DNA of 64,000 bases from Bacillus sp. BGMRC 2118 (GTDB taxonomy: Bacteria > Bacillota > Bacilli > Bacillales > SA4): the NCBI GenBank assembly GCA_008364785.1, contig VTTJ01000002.1, positions 434,001-498,000 on the forward strand, given 5' to 3'. The stretch's first letter is position 1; the number at the start of each line of letters is the position of its first letter. Below, one piece after another: positions 38,354 to 47,880 of the stretch. The notes below the pieces were generated by a model. That model did not search any database and was not told where the DNA came from. It saw only the letters and a list, made by a program, of their open reading frames with translations. The translations under genes and the position numbers were made by a program.

Positions 38354-39127
38354 TTAACTTTCTTTTGATGGTGAAGGTACTTCTCTTAGTGAAAGATAAA
38401 GCATCGTTAATGAAACAAACCAATACACAAAGTATGAATAAACAACTGTGATAGAAAGTAGTTGCATGAGTGTTAAGAAAGTGACAGAAAGTGTAATAGC
38501 ATAAGCGCTTAACAGCCAGAGCTTCCTATACGGTAAATTTTTGTTTAATAGTCGTGTAAATGTGAGCCCAAACATCGCAATGATGGAGACTTCAATAAAT
38601 TTAATCCCAGCTGAAAAAATGTAAGATGCCAGTATAATTAGGGCGATTAATAAAGGTAAAAACGATAACAGAGTATCTACAAAGCTTACAAAATCTTCTT
38701 TTGATGAGACGACTCCTTCTAACATTGTATAAGGGAGCGTTTGAATCGTTCCGCCGATATTGTAGGCAAATTCTTTTTCCAGTAGTCCAATTGCCTGGTC
38801 ATATTGCTCTAATTCAGCAGTATCCCATTCGCCCCTAGGATCAATTAAAATATATGTAGTGTTATGTACAATCGTTGTCGGCTCAGAAAGATCTGTACTT
38901 AATTTTCCATCCACAATTTCAAAATCAGGAATACTGGTTTTGACAATTTCATCAAACTCATTGGCTACATCCACGACATCCAGGCTAGAATAGATGGAAG
39001 CGGGAATAATGGAGAGCAATGTTAATAGAAACACATATAGAATGGTCTTTCCTATACCATCAAATCGTTTGTTCGCAATATCTTTCGGTGAATATAAACT
39101 TTTCCACCAACTTTGAATAATAGTCAA
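38354..39127 (-). CDS. DUF1189 family membrane protein
   Basis: The 257-residue protein starts with QSWWKSLYSPKDIANKRF, typical of DUF1189, followed by a membrane helix (about 25-47), a large extracytoplasmic loop (about 50-155) and three or four C-terminal helices. It starts at TTG 39127 with AGGAGG 9 nt upstream. In B. subtilis a protein of this family lies at the equivalent place (yqgA/yqgB region). Its function is unknown. Confidence 0.82.
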   Translation of the reverse strand: MTIIQSWWKSLYSPKDIANKRFDGIGKTILYVFLLTLLSIIPASIYSSLDVVDVANEFDEIVKTSIPDFEIVDGKLSTDLSEPTTIVHNTTYILIDPRGEWDTAELEQYDQAIGLLEKEFAYNIGGTIQTLPYTMLEGVVSSKEDFVSFVDTLLSFLPLLIALIILASYIFSAGIKFIEVSIIAMFGLTFTRLLNKNLPYRKLWLLSAYAITLSVTFLTLMQLLSITVVYSYFVYWFVSLTMLYLSLREVPSPSKES

Positions 39128-39203
39128 AATCTTTAACCTCCTTATACATACGACTTTATTTTATCTTATCAGAATGAAACATAAAAGAGAAAAGGAGCTA
39201 CCT

Positions 39204-39683
39204 ATGGAAATACTTTATTGGTTGATTATTATTGTTTTATTTGCACTTGCATTTATTGGATTGATTTACCCAATAATTCCTGGTCTTTTATTTTTAGTAC
39301 TTGGCTATATTGCATACGGATTATTCTTTACATTTGATTCTTTATCTATTTTTTTCTGGGTCATTCAGGGGCTATTTATTGTTCTATTGTTAGTCGCAGA
39401 TTATTTAGGGAATATTCTAGGGGTAAAAAAGTTCGGTGGTTCGAAAGTTGCTGAATGGGGAAGTACAATTGGCTTGTTAATAGGTCCATTTGTTATTCCG
39501 TTTGCTGGAATAATCCTCGGTCCCTTTCTAGGAGCAATCCTGGCAGAGTTAATCTTTAAAAGGAAACCAATAAAAGAAGCATTTAAAGTAGGTGTTGGAT
39601 CAGTACTAGGATTCTTAAGTAGTACAGTGGTGAAATTCATCATTCAAATCGTTATGATTATCCACTTCTTCTTTGCCATCTAA
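39204..39683 (+). CDS. yqgC: DUF456 membrane protein (YqgC-like)
   Basis: The 159-residue very hydrophobic protein has about five helices and the glycine-zipper-rich core typical of DUF456 (FGGSKVAEWGSTIGLLIG, then GIILGPFLGAILAELI). ATG 39204 has AAAGGAG 5 nt upstream; the upstream in-frame ATG at 39174 has none. Located close to sodA, as in B. subtilis. Function is unknown. Confidence 0.86.
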   Translation: MEILYWLIIIVLFALAFIGLIYPIIPGLLFLVLGYIAYGLFFTFDSLSIFFWVIQGLFIVLLLVADYLGNILGVKKFGGSKVAEWGSTIGLLIGPFVIPFAGIILGPFLGAILAELIFKRKPIKEAFKVGVGSVLGFLSSTVVKFIIQIVMIIHFFFAI

Positions 39684-39708
39684 AAAGCTGCAGCAGTGCA
39701 GCTTTTTT
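39682..39708 (+). terminator. Terminator after yqgC
   Basis: AAAAAGCTGCA pairs with TGCAGCTTTTT around GCAG. Confidence 0.9.
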
Positions 39709-39718
39709 ATTACATCAA

Positions 39719-39777
39719 AACTTTATCTCTTTAAAGGAAAGGGGCCCGGCCAATTATTCCTTTAAAGGGATAAAGTT
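39719..39777. repeat. 21-bp inverted repeat forming a long hairpin
   Basis: The arms 39719-39739 and 39757-39777 are complementary over 21 bp with a single G-U-tolerated mismatch, around a 17-nt GC-rich loop (GGGGCCCGGCC). Each arm contains the palindrome CTTTAAAG. There is no T-tract, so it is not a standard terminator. It lies between the yqgC terminator and the SGNH hydrolase gene. Confidence 0.75.
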
Positions 39778-39870
39778 GTATCTTTCGAATATCTGAATTT
39801 GTTATTTGGTAATACTTTCTTATAAAATATAGGAATAACCTTATAGCATGGCTCAAGGAGAGTGATAGAA

Positions 39871-40650
39871 ATGAAAAAATATATACTGCCACTTACAAGT
39901 GGTGTTTCAGTGTTTTCTTTCTTCTTTTTACTAATTGGATTTGGATGGACACTAACTACTCATTTCTTTGGTGAGAGTGAAGGGATTGTGGCAACTAAAT
40001 CTGATGAAGTAGAAAATGACAAAGACAAGGATGGGAAAATCATTGTTGCACTGGGTGATTCCTTAACGAGAGGAACAGGAGATGCTGGTGGAAAGGGGTA
40101 TATTGGATATTTAGTTGAACAGTTGCAAGAGAAGACAAAAGAAGAAATCACGATACATAATCTCGGTGTAACAGGCTATCGATCTCATCAACTATTAGAA
40201 CTTGTAAAAAAACAAGAAGTCGAGAGACAACTTGGACAAGCAGATATAGTCGTCATTACGATAGGGGGAAATGATCTGTTTCAGAGTGGACAAACACTGT
40301 TGAGCCTAGATTTGGAGAAGGTAGATCAACTACGTAAAGAATATCTTTTGAATCTTGAACAAGTAGTCACGAATACTCGTGAAGCAAATGAAGATGCGAT
40401 AATTTACATTGTTGGACTTTACAATCCATTTATTGATTTAGCCGATGCAGATGTCACAACGAATGTAGTAAGGCAGTGGAACTTCGAGACAAGTAAACTA
40501 CTTGACCAATACCCAAATACCGTATTCGTACCAACATTTGATTTATTTCAGCTAAAGGTGAATGACTACCTGTATAGTGATAAATTCCATCCTAATACAG
40601 AGGGATATCGATTAATTGCAGAGCGTGTTGCTTCATTAATTACGTGGTGA
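39871..40650 (+). CDS. SGNH/GDSL hydrolase, membrane anchored or secreted
   Basis: The 259-residue protein has an N-terminal hydrophobic segment (about 5-30) and an extracytoplasmic SGNH esterase domain: block I GDSLTRG with the catalytic Ser, block III IGGNDLF, and block V DKFHPNTEGY with the catalytic Asp and His. It likely hydrolyses an acyl ester, for example a lipid or cell-wall acetyl group; the substrate is unknown. ATG 39871 follows AAGGAGAG. It precedes the ABC pair by 12 nt, so the three may form an operon. Confidence 0.88.
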   Translation: MKKYILPLTSGVSVFSFFFLLIGFGWTLTTHFFGESEGIVATKSDEVENDKDKDGKIIVALGDSLTRGTGDAGGKGYIGYLVEQLQEKTKEEITIHNLGVTGYRSHQLLELVKKQEVERQLGQADIVVITIGGNDLFQSGQTLLSLDLEKVDQLRKEYLLNLEQVVTNTREANEDAIIYIVGLYNPFIDLADADVTTNVVRQWNFETSKLLDQYPNTVFVPTFDLFQLKVNDYLYSDKFHPNTEGYRLIAERVASLITW

Positions 40651-40662
40651 GGGGTGAGAGAA

Positions 40663-41574
40663 GTGGAACAGACAACTCTTTCTGTGAAGGGCTTAAAAAA
40701 GGTTATCGGAAAAAAAGAGATTATTAAAGGGTTAGATTTTGAGTTGAAAAAAGGAGAAGTTTTCGGTTTTCTAGGTCCAAATGGTGCTGGAAAGACAACA
40801 ACAATTCGCATGCTTGTCGGACTCATTAAACCTACGTCAGGCACGATTGAAATTGGCGGTAAGAATGTGAGGACACACTTTTCAGAAGCGATGAGTCAAT
40901 TAGGTTGTATTGTAGAAAATCCCGAACTCTATTCTTATTTGACTGGTTATGAAAACTTGATGCATTTTGCGAGAATGTTACCAGACGTAGATCAAGCGTA
41001 TATCCAAAAGATTATTGAATTAGTAAGGCTTGATGAAAGAATTCATGAACCGGTGAAAAACTACTCACTTGGCATGCGCCAAAGACTAGGAATAGCTCAG
41101 GCACTATTAGGAAAGCCGAAGTTATTAATTTTAGATGAACCAACAAATGGATTGGATCCAATGGGAATACGGGAAATGAGAAGCTTCATCCGCTACTTAG
41201 CAGAGGAAGAGGGCTTAACAGTATTAGTATCTAGCCACCTCTTAAGTGAGATTCAATTAATGTGTGACCGGGTAGCTATCATTTTAAAAGGAGAAATTAT
41301 TAAAGTAGATTATGTCTCCAATTTATTAACCATGCAGGAGCAATTGGTATGGAAAGTAGAACCTCATGATAAAGCAAGAGAAATCATGCAGGGTGTGACA
41401 AGTGTTGTGGATGGTGAAGAGAACGAGCTTATTACTGCGTATGACCCAGATCTGGCATCTTTACTGAATAAAAAGTTAGTTGATCACACTATTCGTGTTT
41501 ATGAAATGAAACGGAAAATCCCAACTCTTGAAGATTTATTTTTAGAATTTACTGGTGGTGAGTCTCATGATTAG
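40663..41574 (+). CDS. ABC transporter ATP-binding protein (ABC-2 exporter type)
   Basis: The ~303-residue ATPase has Walker A GPNGAGKTT, signature YSLGMRQR, Walker B LLILDEPTNGLDP and a C-terminal extension of about 85 residues as in BcrA/CcmA-like exporters. GTG 40663 has GAGGGGTGA 5 nt upstream; GTG 40654 lies within it. The permease gene overlaps by 8 nt. Export substrate is unknown; antimicrobial peptide resistance or lipid export are typical roles. Confidence 0.9.
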   Translation: MEQTTLSVKGLKKVIGKKEIIKGLDFELKKGEVFGFLGPNGAGKTTTIRMLVGLIKPTSGTIEIGGKNVRTHFSEAMSQLGCIVENPELYSYLTGYENLMHFARMLPDVDQAYIQKIIELVRLDERIHEPVKNYSLGMRQRLGIAQALLGKPKLLILDEPTNGLDPMGIREMRSFIRYLAEEEGLTVLVSSHLLSEIQLMCDRVAIILKGEIIKVDYVSNLLTMQEQLVWKVEPHDKAREIMQGVTSVVDGEENELITAYDPDLASLLNKKLVDHTIRVYEMKRKIPTLEDLFLEFTGGESHD

Positions 41575-42547
41575 CCTCATACAAAACGAAATGTTAAAGA
41601 TTGTGAGACGTAAAAAGGTCGTGATTGTCGCACTGATTATCGCAGTTCTTGTTTCATTATTTACATACGCTCAATATAAGGAACAAAAAAGACTGCTAGA
41701 GCAGTTTGGTGGAGACGACTGGAGAACGACCATTCAACAACAAATTATTGATATACAGAACCGTTTAGCGAGTAGTCGAATTTCTGATGAGTGGAGGGAT
41801 CAATTACAACTGAGAGTTCAGCAACAACAGTATTATTTAGATCAAAATATTAATCCGTTAGAGCCCGGTGCTCCTTCGTTTATGAGGTTATTCGGTGAAA
41901 ATTCAATTAATATGTTAATTCCGTTGTTAGTTATGATTATAGCGGCAGATTTGGTCTCATCTGAACGAAGTGCTGGTACGATCAAGCTACTCTTAACCAG
42001 GCCAGTAAAAAGGTGGAAGGTCTTATTAAGTAAATACATTGCTTTACTTATTACCGTATCCTTTGTCATTATGATTTTTGCCTTTTTATCCTACATCATC
42101 TCAGGTGTGGTGTTTGGTTATAAGGGATGGGATGCACCGGTCATCATTGGATTTTCTGCTGAGTCGGGTGCACTGAATACAAATGCAGCTCAAATGATAC
42201 CACAATGGCATTACTTATTTATGGAGTATAGTCTCGTATGGTTTGTGGCTATTGTGATCGCAACATTAATGTTTATGCTGTCAACGTTAATTAAGAACAC
42301 CCCAACCGGAATGGGTGTAATGCTAGCGGCATTAATTTCAGGAATGATATTAAGTAATATGGTAACGTCCTGGGAATCAGCAAAGTATTTGTTCATGATT
42401 AACTTAAATTTAACCAGTTATCTTTCTGGGAATGCTCCTCCGATTGAAGGAATGACTTTAGGCTTTTCTCTACTGGTTCTTACAGTTTGGGCAATTATAG
42501 GTTTACTCATATCATTCTTTACATTTACGAGGCAAGATATTTATTAA
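41567..42547 (+). CDS. ABC-2 type permease
   Basis: The ~326-residue protein has one N-terminal helix (about 15-35), a long soluble loop (about 40-105) and five further helices, with SERSAGTIKLLLTRPVKR as the conserved ABC-2 coupling segment. It is the membrane partner of the preceding ATPase, with translation coupled by overlap. The nearest familiar type is the YtrC/BcrB-like group; function is otherwise open. Confidence 0.88.
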   Translation: MISLIQNEMLKIVRRKKVVIVALIIAVLVSLFTYAQYKEQKRLLEQFGGDDWRTTIQQQIIDIQNRLASSRISDEWRDQLQLRVQQQQYYLDQNINPLEPGAPSFMRLFGENSINMLIPLLVMIIAADLVSSERSAGTIKLLLTRPVKRWKVLLSKYIALLITVSFVIMIFAFLSYIISGVVFGYKGWDAPVIIGFSAESGALNTNAAQMIPQWHYLFMEYSLVWFVAIVIATLMFMLSTLIKNTPTGMGVMLAALISGMILSNMVTSWESAKYLFMINLNLTSYLSGNAPPIEGMTLGFSLLVLTVWAIIGLLISFFTFTRQDIY

Positions 42548-42676
42548 TGGATTTTTTTGGTTAAGATCGAGCTAATTATTTGAAAGTGGAATTATTATTT
42601 GGTAATGTTAAATTAATTATTGGATATTATAACGATGTCCATAAAATACTTTTTACATATTAGGAGGAACTTTCAC

Positions 42677-43288
42677 ATGGCAAAGTATCAATTACCTGAA
42701 TTACCATACGCATATGATGCGTTAGAACCACACATTGACAAAGAAACAATGAACATTCACCACACAAAACACCATAACACGTATATTACAAATGTAAATA
42801 ACGCGTTAGAAGGTCATGATGAGCTAGCTGCTAAGTCAGTTGAAGAACTTGTTGCGAACCTAGATGCAGTACCTGAAAACATCCGTACTGCTGTTAGAAA
42901 CAATGGTGGTGGACACGCAAACCACAGCTTGTTCTGGACAATTCTTTCTCCAAACGGTGGCGGTGAGCCAACTGGTGACCTAGCTGCTGCAATTAACGCA
43001 AAATTCGGTAGCCTTGATGCATTTAAAGAGCAATTCGCTGCAGCTGCAACAACTCGTTTCGGTTCTGGTTGGGCTTGGTTAGTAGTAAACAATGGTGAAC
43101 TTGAAGTAACAAGCACACCAAACCAAGATTCTCCATTAATGGAAGGTAAGACACCAGTACTTGGTCTAGACGTTTGGGAGCATGCATACTACCTAAATTA
43201 TCAAAACCGTCGTCCTGACTACATCTCTTCTTTCTGGAATGTAGTAAACTGGGATGAAGTGTCTAAGAGATACGCTGCGGCAAAGTAA
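42677..43288 (+). CDS. sodA: Manganese superoxide dismutase SodA
   Basis: The 203-residue enzyme converts superoxide to peroxide and oxygen. Metal ligands are H28 (NIHHTKHH), His in GGHANHS, and Asp and His of DVWEHAYY. The [11 protein letters not shown] and Gln in the later NNQ-free pattern suit the Mn form; Fe use cannot be excluded. ATG 42677 follows TTAGGAGG. The gene is GC-richer in third positions than neighbours, as for highly expressed genes. No signal peptide. Confidence 0.96.
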   Translation: MAKYQLPELPYAYDALEPHIDKETMNIHHTKHHNTYITNVNNALEGHDELAAKSVEELVANLDAVPENIRTAVRNNGGGHANHSLFWTILSPNGGGEPTGDLAAAINAKFGSLDAFKEQFAAAATTRFGSGWAWLVVNNGELEVTSTPNQDSPLMEGKTPVLGLDVWEHAYYLNYQNRRPDYISSFWNVVNWDEVSKRYAAAK

Positions 43289-43302
43289 GTTAAACGAATA
43301 CC

Positions 43303-43334
43303 AAAAGCGACGATATGTAAATCGTCGCTTTTTT
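43303..43334 (+). terminator. Terminator after sodA
   Basis: AAAAGCGACGAT pairs with ATCGTCGCTTTT around a 6-nt loop; T-run follows. Confidence 0.93.
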
Positions 43335-43411
43335 CTATGTAACGAATCTTCGTTTTTTTACATATCTCCCCTCTTTACGGAGAAAATAGTCAAGACAAAG
43401 GGGAGACAGTT

Positions 43412-44701
43412 ATGCAACTAAAAAAAATTATTGGTGATGTAGAAATTAATAAAAATCTACTGTTGTTATTGTCGATCGGTGCACTCTACTCACTAAGTAT
43501 CGCTTTATCCAATACTTTCGTGAACGTGTACTTATGGAAACAGTCCGGTCAGTTTATGGACATCGGACTTTATAATCTTGCAATTGTGGTTTTACAGCCC
43601 TTGACCTTTATTTTAGCTGGCAGGTGGGCAAAGAAAATAGACCGTGTATTAGTATTAAGATTAGGTGTCATTTTTTTAGCTGTCTTTTTTATTACCGTGT
43701 TAATGATCGGCGACAGTGCTTCTAGGTATTTACTTTTGCTGGGGTCGATTTTAGGAATGGGATATGGATTTTATTGGTTAGCCTTTAATGTTTTAACCTT
43801 TGAAATAACTGAGCCTGAAACAAGAGACTTTTTCAACGGATTTCTAGGACTATTAAGTTCGTTTTCCGGTATGGTAGGTCCCATTCTCTCTGGAGTTATT
43901 ATTTCCAATATGGAGAGGTTCACGGGTTACAAGGTAATCTTTACAATCTCGTTAATATTGTTTTCAGGAGCGGTTATCTTAAGTTTGTTCCTTCACCGTC
44001 GCCCATGTGATGGGAACTTTGACTTTGTCAGAATCATAAAGGAACGGAAGAATAATTTTAACTGGAAAATGATAACGAGTGCTCATTTTTTTCAAGGGTT
44101 AAGGGAAGGAACATTTATCTTTATTATTTCAGTATTTGTTTTTATCACAACAAATAGTGAATTAGCATTAGGAAAGTACAGCCTTGTTAATTCACTTGTT
44201 TCGTTTGTCGCCTATTATATTGTGACAAGATTTATTAAAGAAAAGCACCGGAAAAAAGCCATCTTAATTGGCGGATTAATTTTGTACGCAGCCATCTTCT
44301 TACTCGTGATTGATTTAACGTACACGAGATTAATCATGTATGCCGTTATTATTGCTGTTGCATATCCTTTATTGCTCGTACCTTATATGTCGATGACGTA
44401 TGACGTAATTGGACAAGGATGGAACGCAGGTGAAATGAGAATTGAGTATATAGTTGTAAGAGAGCTATACTTAAATATGGGGAGAGTTGTTTCAATCGTA
44501 TTATTTCTTGGTACAATCTTTTTCTTCGATGAAAAGACAAGTATTCCGATTCTTTTATGCATAGTAGGAGCTGGACACTCACTCATATACTTGTTCATCC
44601 GTAAAGTGGAAATTAATAAACAAAATCGCGATAAAAAAGCATACAAGTCGACCATATCACAAAGGAAACTGGCAGATGGTGAAGGTGGTTCGACTGTTTG
44701 A
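43412..44701 (+). CDS. yqgE: MFS transporter (YqgE-like)
   Basis: The 429-residue protein has about 12 membrane helices. The segment between helices 2 and 3 (AGRWAKKIDRVLVLRLG) corresponds to the MFS loop signature. Position between sodA and the pst operon matches B. subtilis yqgE. The substrate is unknown. AAAGGGGAGA precedes ATG. Confidence 0.87.
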   Translation: MQLKKIIGDVEINKNLLLLLSIGALYSLSIALSNTFVNVYLWKQSGQFMDIGLYNLAIVVLQPLTFILAGRWAKKIDRVLVLRLGVIFLAVFFITVLMIGDSASRYLLLLGSILGMGYGFYWLAFNVLTFEITEPETRDFFNGFLGLLSSFSGMVGPILSGVIISNMERFTGYKVIFTISLILFSGAVILSLFLHRRPCDGNFDFVRIIKERKNNFNWKMITSAHFFQGLREGTFIFIISVFVFITTNSELALGKYSLVNSLVSFVAYYIVTRFIKEKHRKKAILIGGLILYAAIFLLVIDLTYTRLIMYAVIIAVAYPLLLVPYMSMTYDVIGQGWNAGEMRIEYIVVRELYLNMGRVVSIVLFLGTIFFFDEKTSIPILLCIVGAGHSLIYLFIRKVEINKQNRDKKAYKSTISQRKLADGEGGSTV

Positions 44702-44732
44702 AGCAGATACTCTTGAGGTGTCTGCTTTTTTA
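44701..44732 (+). terminator. Terminator after yqgE
   Basis: AAGCAGATAC and GTGTCTGCTT pair with one G-U wobble, followed by T. Confidence 0.88.
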
Positions 44733-44819
44733 TGTTTAATAATCATTATGCTCAAGTGAGGGTTTTTTCCTATATGTCCGCAGGCAAAGATGTAAAATGT
44801 AAATTCTCATTTTTTCTAA

Positions 44820-44858
44820 TTTACAAAAGCTTTACACAGAGTTTATACAGGGTTAACA
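44820..44858 (+). promoter_or_regulatory. PhoP-binding array (Pho box) of the pst operon
   Basis: Four direct repeats TTTACA, TTTACA, TTTATA and TTAACA start at 44820, 44831, 44842 and 44853, each separated by exactly 5 bp. This matches the TTAACA-like, 11-bp-phased PhoP half sites of B. subtilis (two dimer sites). The last repeat could serve as the -35 region. Phosphate starvation should activate pstS through it. Confidence 0.92.
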
Positions 44859-44919
44859 CAAACCTATTAATCTAGTAACTGTAGGACAACACACTAATGC
44901 TCTTAGGGGGAATTAAGGA

Positions 44920-45873
44920 ATGAAAAGCTTAAAAAGCCTGATGCTACTGGTAGTAATGGGAACGCTAGTTGTAATTTTTGCAGCATGTGGAGAAAGTGGA
45001 AGTAAAGAAGCAGGTGCTAAAGGATTAGAAGGTAGTGTAGTGATTGACGGTTCAGGAACTGTTTATCCATTAATGGCTAGATTAGCTGATGATTATATGA
45101 CTAATGAGCAAGAAGAGGTTTCAGTTGAAGTAAGTCGTGCAGGAACAAGTGCTGGTTTCAAAAAGTTCCTAGTTGAAGACGGTACGGACTTTAATGATGC
45201 TTCACGAAAAATAAAAGAAGAAGAACAAGCTATTGCTGAAGAACTTGGGTTAGACGTTAAAGAAATTAAAGTAGCACTAGATGGCTTGACATTTGTTATC
45301 AATAAAGATAATGACTGGGCTACAGAATTAACGGCTGAAGAAATTAAAAGCATTTTCCTAGCTGATGGAAACATGAAGAAATGGTCAGATGTCCGTTCAG
45401 ACTTCCCAAATGAAGAAATTAAAACGTACGGTCCTAACGAAAATCACGGAACTTATGAATTCTTCTTTGAAAATATTTTGGAAGAAAAAGATTTAGTTGA
45501 GGGAGTTAACTTACAACAAGATTACTCTACTTTAGTAGATTTAGTTTCTAAAGATAAAAATGCAATTGGCTTCTTTGGATATGGTTATTATGAAAACAAC
45601 ACGGATAAGTTAACGGCTGTAAAAGTTGACTTCGGTAACGGTGCTATCGAGCCGACACTTAAAACGATTAAAGAGGACGGAGATTATGCTCCATTTACTC
45701 GCCCAGTATTCACTTATTTAAATGTAGGCATGGCAAAAGAAAAGCCGCAAGTTCTAGATTTTGCTAAATATATCTTGAAAGAAGCTGGAAATGTAGCTGG
45801 AGAAACAGGATTTGCTCCACTTCCAGAAGACGAGTTAAAGAACTCACTGAGCGAATTAGAAGAAATTAAGTAA
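44920..45873 (+). CDS. pstS: Phosphate-binding lipoprotein PstS
   Basis: The 317-residue protein is the solute receptor of the high-affinity Pi transporter. It has a lipoprotein signal with lipobox FAAC (Cys about 23), the phosphate-binding loops GSGTVYPL and SRAGTSAGFKKF, and the DASR motif. AGGGGGAAT precedes ATG. The Pho box array lies about 60-100 nt upstream. A hairpin follows the gene, before pstC. Confidence 0.95.
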   Translation: MKSLKSLMLLVVMGTLVVIFAACGESGSKEAGAKGLEGSVVIDGSGTVYPLMARLADDYMTNEQEEVSVEVSRAGTSAGFKKFLVEDGTDFNDASRKIKEEEQAIAEELGLDVKEIKVALDGLTFVINKDNDWATELTAEEIKSIFLADGNMKKWSDVRSDFPNEEIKTYGPNENHGTYEFFFENILEEKDLVEGVNLQQDYSTLVDLVSKDKNAIGFFGYGYYENNTDKLTAVKVDFGNGAIEPTLKTIKEDGDYAPFTRPVFTYLNVGMAKEKPQVLDFAKYILKEAGNVAGETGFAPLPEDELKNSLSELEEIK

Positions 45874-45887
45874 AGGTATCAATTATA

Positions 45888-45930
45888 AGCTAGAAGATGA
45901 GAGGGAACGAAGGCTACTCATCTTTTAGCT
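45888..45930 (+). terminator. Intercistronic hairpin between pstS and pstC (attenuator-like)
   Basis: Arms 45888-45901 and 45917-45930 pair over 14 bp with one G-U wobble; the following CTTTGTT is a poor T-tract. It probably lets some transcripts through, giving more pstS than downstream mRNA, or stabilises the pstS 3' end. Confidence 0.7.
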
Positions 45931-46024
45931 CTTTGTTGCAAAAGGTTCTATAACAACTAATAGATAAAGAAGTAGATAGAATGGTTCTCCTTATATGTAA
46001 GGTGAAAGGGGTATTTCAATAAAC

Positions 46025-46981
46025 ATGGTGAAGATAAACTCTACTAAGATGAGTAATGCCACAAATGTAAGAGAAATGATAAAGCAAAACAAAAGTAAAT
46101 ATAACATCAACACGCTTATGGAAAGTTTTATGCCTAAGTTTTTACTTGGAATTGCAACGATATCTATTTTAACAACGATTGGAATTGTTTTTACACTTTT
46201 GTTTGAAACTATTGAATTTTTTAAAGAAGTTTCTTTCATCGAATTTTTTACAGGAACTGTGTTAAAACCTCTCGGAGAGAATGCGCAGTTTGGTGTACTT
46301 CCATTATTGATGGGAACAATCATGTCTTCTGGTATTGCGATGATTGTTGCAATTCCGATTGGATTAATGACAGCTGTTTATTTAAGTGAATATGCGTCAG
46401 AAAAAGTGAGGAAATCACTTAAGCCTATATTAGAAATACTTGCTGGAATTCCAACAATTGTTTATGGCTTTTTTGCCTTTACATTTGTCACACCAATTCT
46501 TCGGGCAGTCATACCTGGATTAGAACCAACTAATATAGTAAGTCCGGGTATTGTTATGGGAATTATGATTATTCCTATGATTGCTTCTTTATCGGAAGAT
46601 GCAATGAGTTCTGTACCAAATTCAATGAGAGAAGGAGCTTTAGCGCTTGGTTCAACCAAGTTAGAAGTGACATGGAAGGTAGTTGTTCCTGCTGCAATTT
46701 CAGGTATTGTTGCTTCGTTTGTATTAGGGATCTCACGTGCAATTGGTGAAACGATGATTGTAACTATTGCTAGTGGAAGCTCTAAAAACTTTACGTTTGA
46801 TATCACCCAGTCCATGCAAACAATGACAGCCTATATCGTTGAAGTAACCGGTGGAGATGCACCAGCTGGTTCTACCCTTTACTACAGCTTGTATGCAGTT
46901 GCCATGACACTATTTGTGTTCACATTTGTCATGAATTTACTGGCAGGCTACATCTCTCGTAGGTTTAGGGAGGAATATTAA
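46025..46981 (+). CDS. pstC: Phosphate ABC transporter permease PstC
   Basis: The 318-residue permease has six membrane helices and the inner-membrane component loop EAA-like motif MREGALALGSTKLEVTWKVVVP. Its N-terminus has an extra ~40-residue polar leader, as PstC proteins often have. AAGGGG is about 13 nt before ATG. Forms the channel with PstA. Confidence 0.94.
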   Translation: MVKINSTKMSNATNVREMIKQNKSKYNINTLMESFMPKFLLGIATISILTTIGIVFTLLFETIEFFKEVSFIEFFTGTVLKPLGENAQFGVLPLLMGTIMSSGIAMIVAIPIGLMTAVYLSEYASEKVRKSLKPILEILAGIPTIVYGFFAFTFVTPILRAVIPGLEPTNIVSPGIVMGIMIIPMIASLSEDAMSSVPNSMREGALALGSTKLEVTWKVVVPAAISGIVASFVLGISRAIGETMIVTIASGSSKNFTFDITQSMQTMTAYIVEVTGGDAPAGSTLYYSLYAVAMTLFVFTFVMNLLAGYISRRFREEY

Positions 46982-46982
46982 G

Positions 46983-47867
46983 ATGAAGTATGTAGATCAA
47001 GCATTAGTTGAAAAGAAGATGAACTCAAGGTTATTTACGAATTCATTTGCGAAACTTTTATTTCTGTTATCCACTTTATTTGGAATTATTATACTAGCTA
47101 TATTATTCTATCGAGTAGTCACCCAAGGTGCAGCTTGGATTGACTTTAGTTTTCTAACCAATAAACTTTCAACAAATCCAGATCGAGCGGGAATTATGGG
47201 GGCTATTCTCGGGACTCTGTGGCTCATGGTAGTTGTAGCACCAGTGACGATGTTTCTAGGTATCGGTACAGCTATCTACCTTGAGGAATATGCGAGAAAA
47301 GGTAAACTGCAAGCATTTATTCAGACAAATATTTCGAACCTGGCGGGTGTCCCATCCATAGTTTTCGGTATTTTAGGATTAACTGTATTCGTAAGAACGT
47401 TGGATTTGGGAGCGGTAATTTTAGCTGGTGGCTTAACAATGTCCTTACTCGTCTTGCCGGTCGTCGTAGTGGCGAGCCAGGAAGCAATTCGTGCAGTTCC
47501 TCAATTTCTAAGAGAAGCTTCATACGGCATGGGGGCAACGAAATGGCAAACGATTAAAAATGTTGTATTACCAGCAGCATTACCAGGTATTTTAACTGGA
47601 CTAATTTTAGCTCTATCGCGTGCGATTGGAGAAACAGCACCGCTTGTTGTATTAGGAATTCCGGCATTATTAATTCCATTGCCAGACAACATTTTAGATA
47701 AATTTACGGTCCTGCCGATGCAAATATACTATTGGACGTTAGATTCTCCACTTAATGATGATTATGCGTATTTAGCGGCAGCGACAATTTTGGTGTTACT
47801 AGTTGTACTGTTTATTATGAATTCAATTGCAGTAGGAATCCGGAACAAATTTCAAAAGAGATATTAA
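46983..47867 (+). CDS. pstA: Phosphate ABC transporter permease PstA
   Basis: The 294-residue permease has six helices and the EAA-like loop [22 protein letters not shown]. It begins 1 nt after pstC with GGGAGG inside the pstC end, so expression is coupled. Confidence 0.94.
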   Translation: MKYVDQALVEKKMNSRLFTNSFAKLLFLLSTLFGIIILAILFYRVVTQGAAWIDFSFLTNKLSTNPDRAGIMGAILGTLWLMVVVAPVTMFLGIGTAIYLEEYARKGKLQAFIQTNISNLAGVPSIVFGILGLTVFVRTLDLGAVILAGGLTMSLLVLPVVVVASQEAIRAVPQFLREASYGMGATKWQTIKNVVLPAALPGILTGLILALSRAIGETAPLVVLGIPALLIPLPDNILDKFTVLPMQIYYWTLDSPLNDDYAYLAAATILVLLVVLFIMNSIAVGIRNKFQKRY

Positions 47868-47880
47868 ACAGGTCGGGGGA

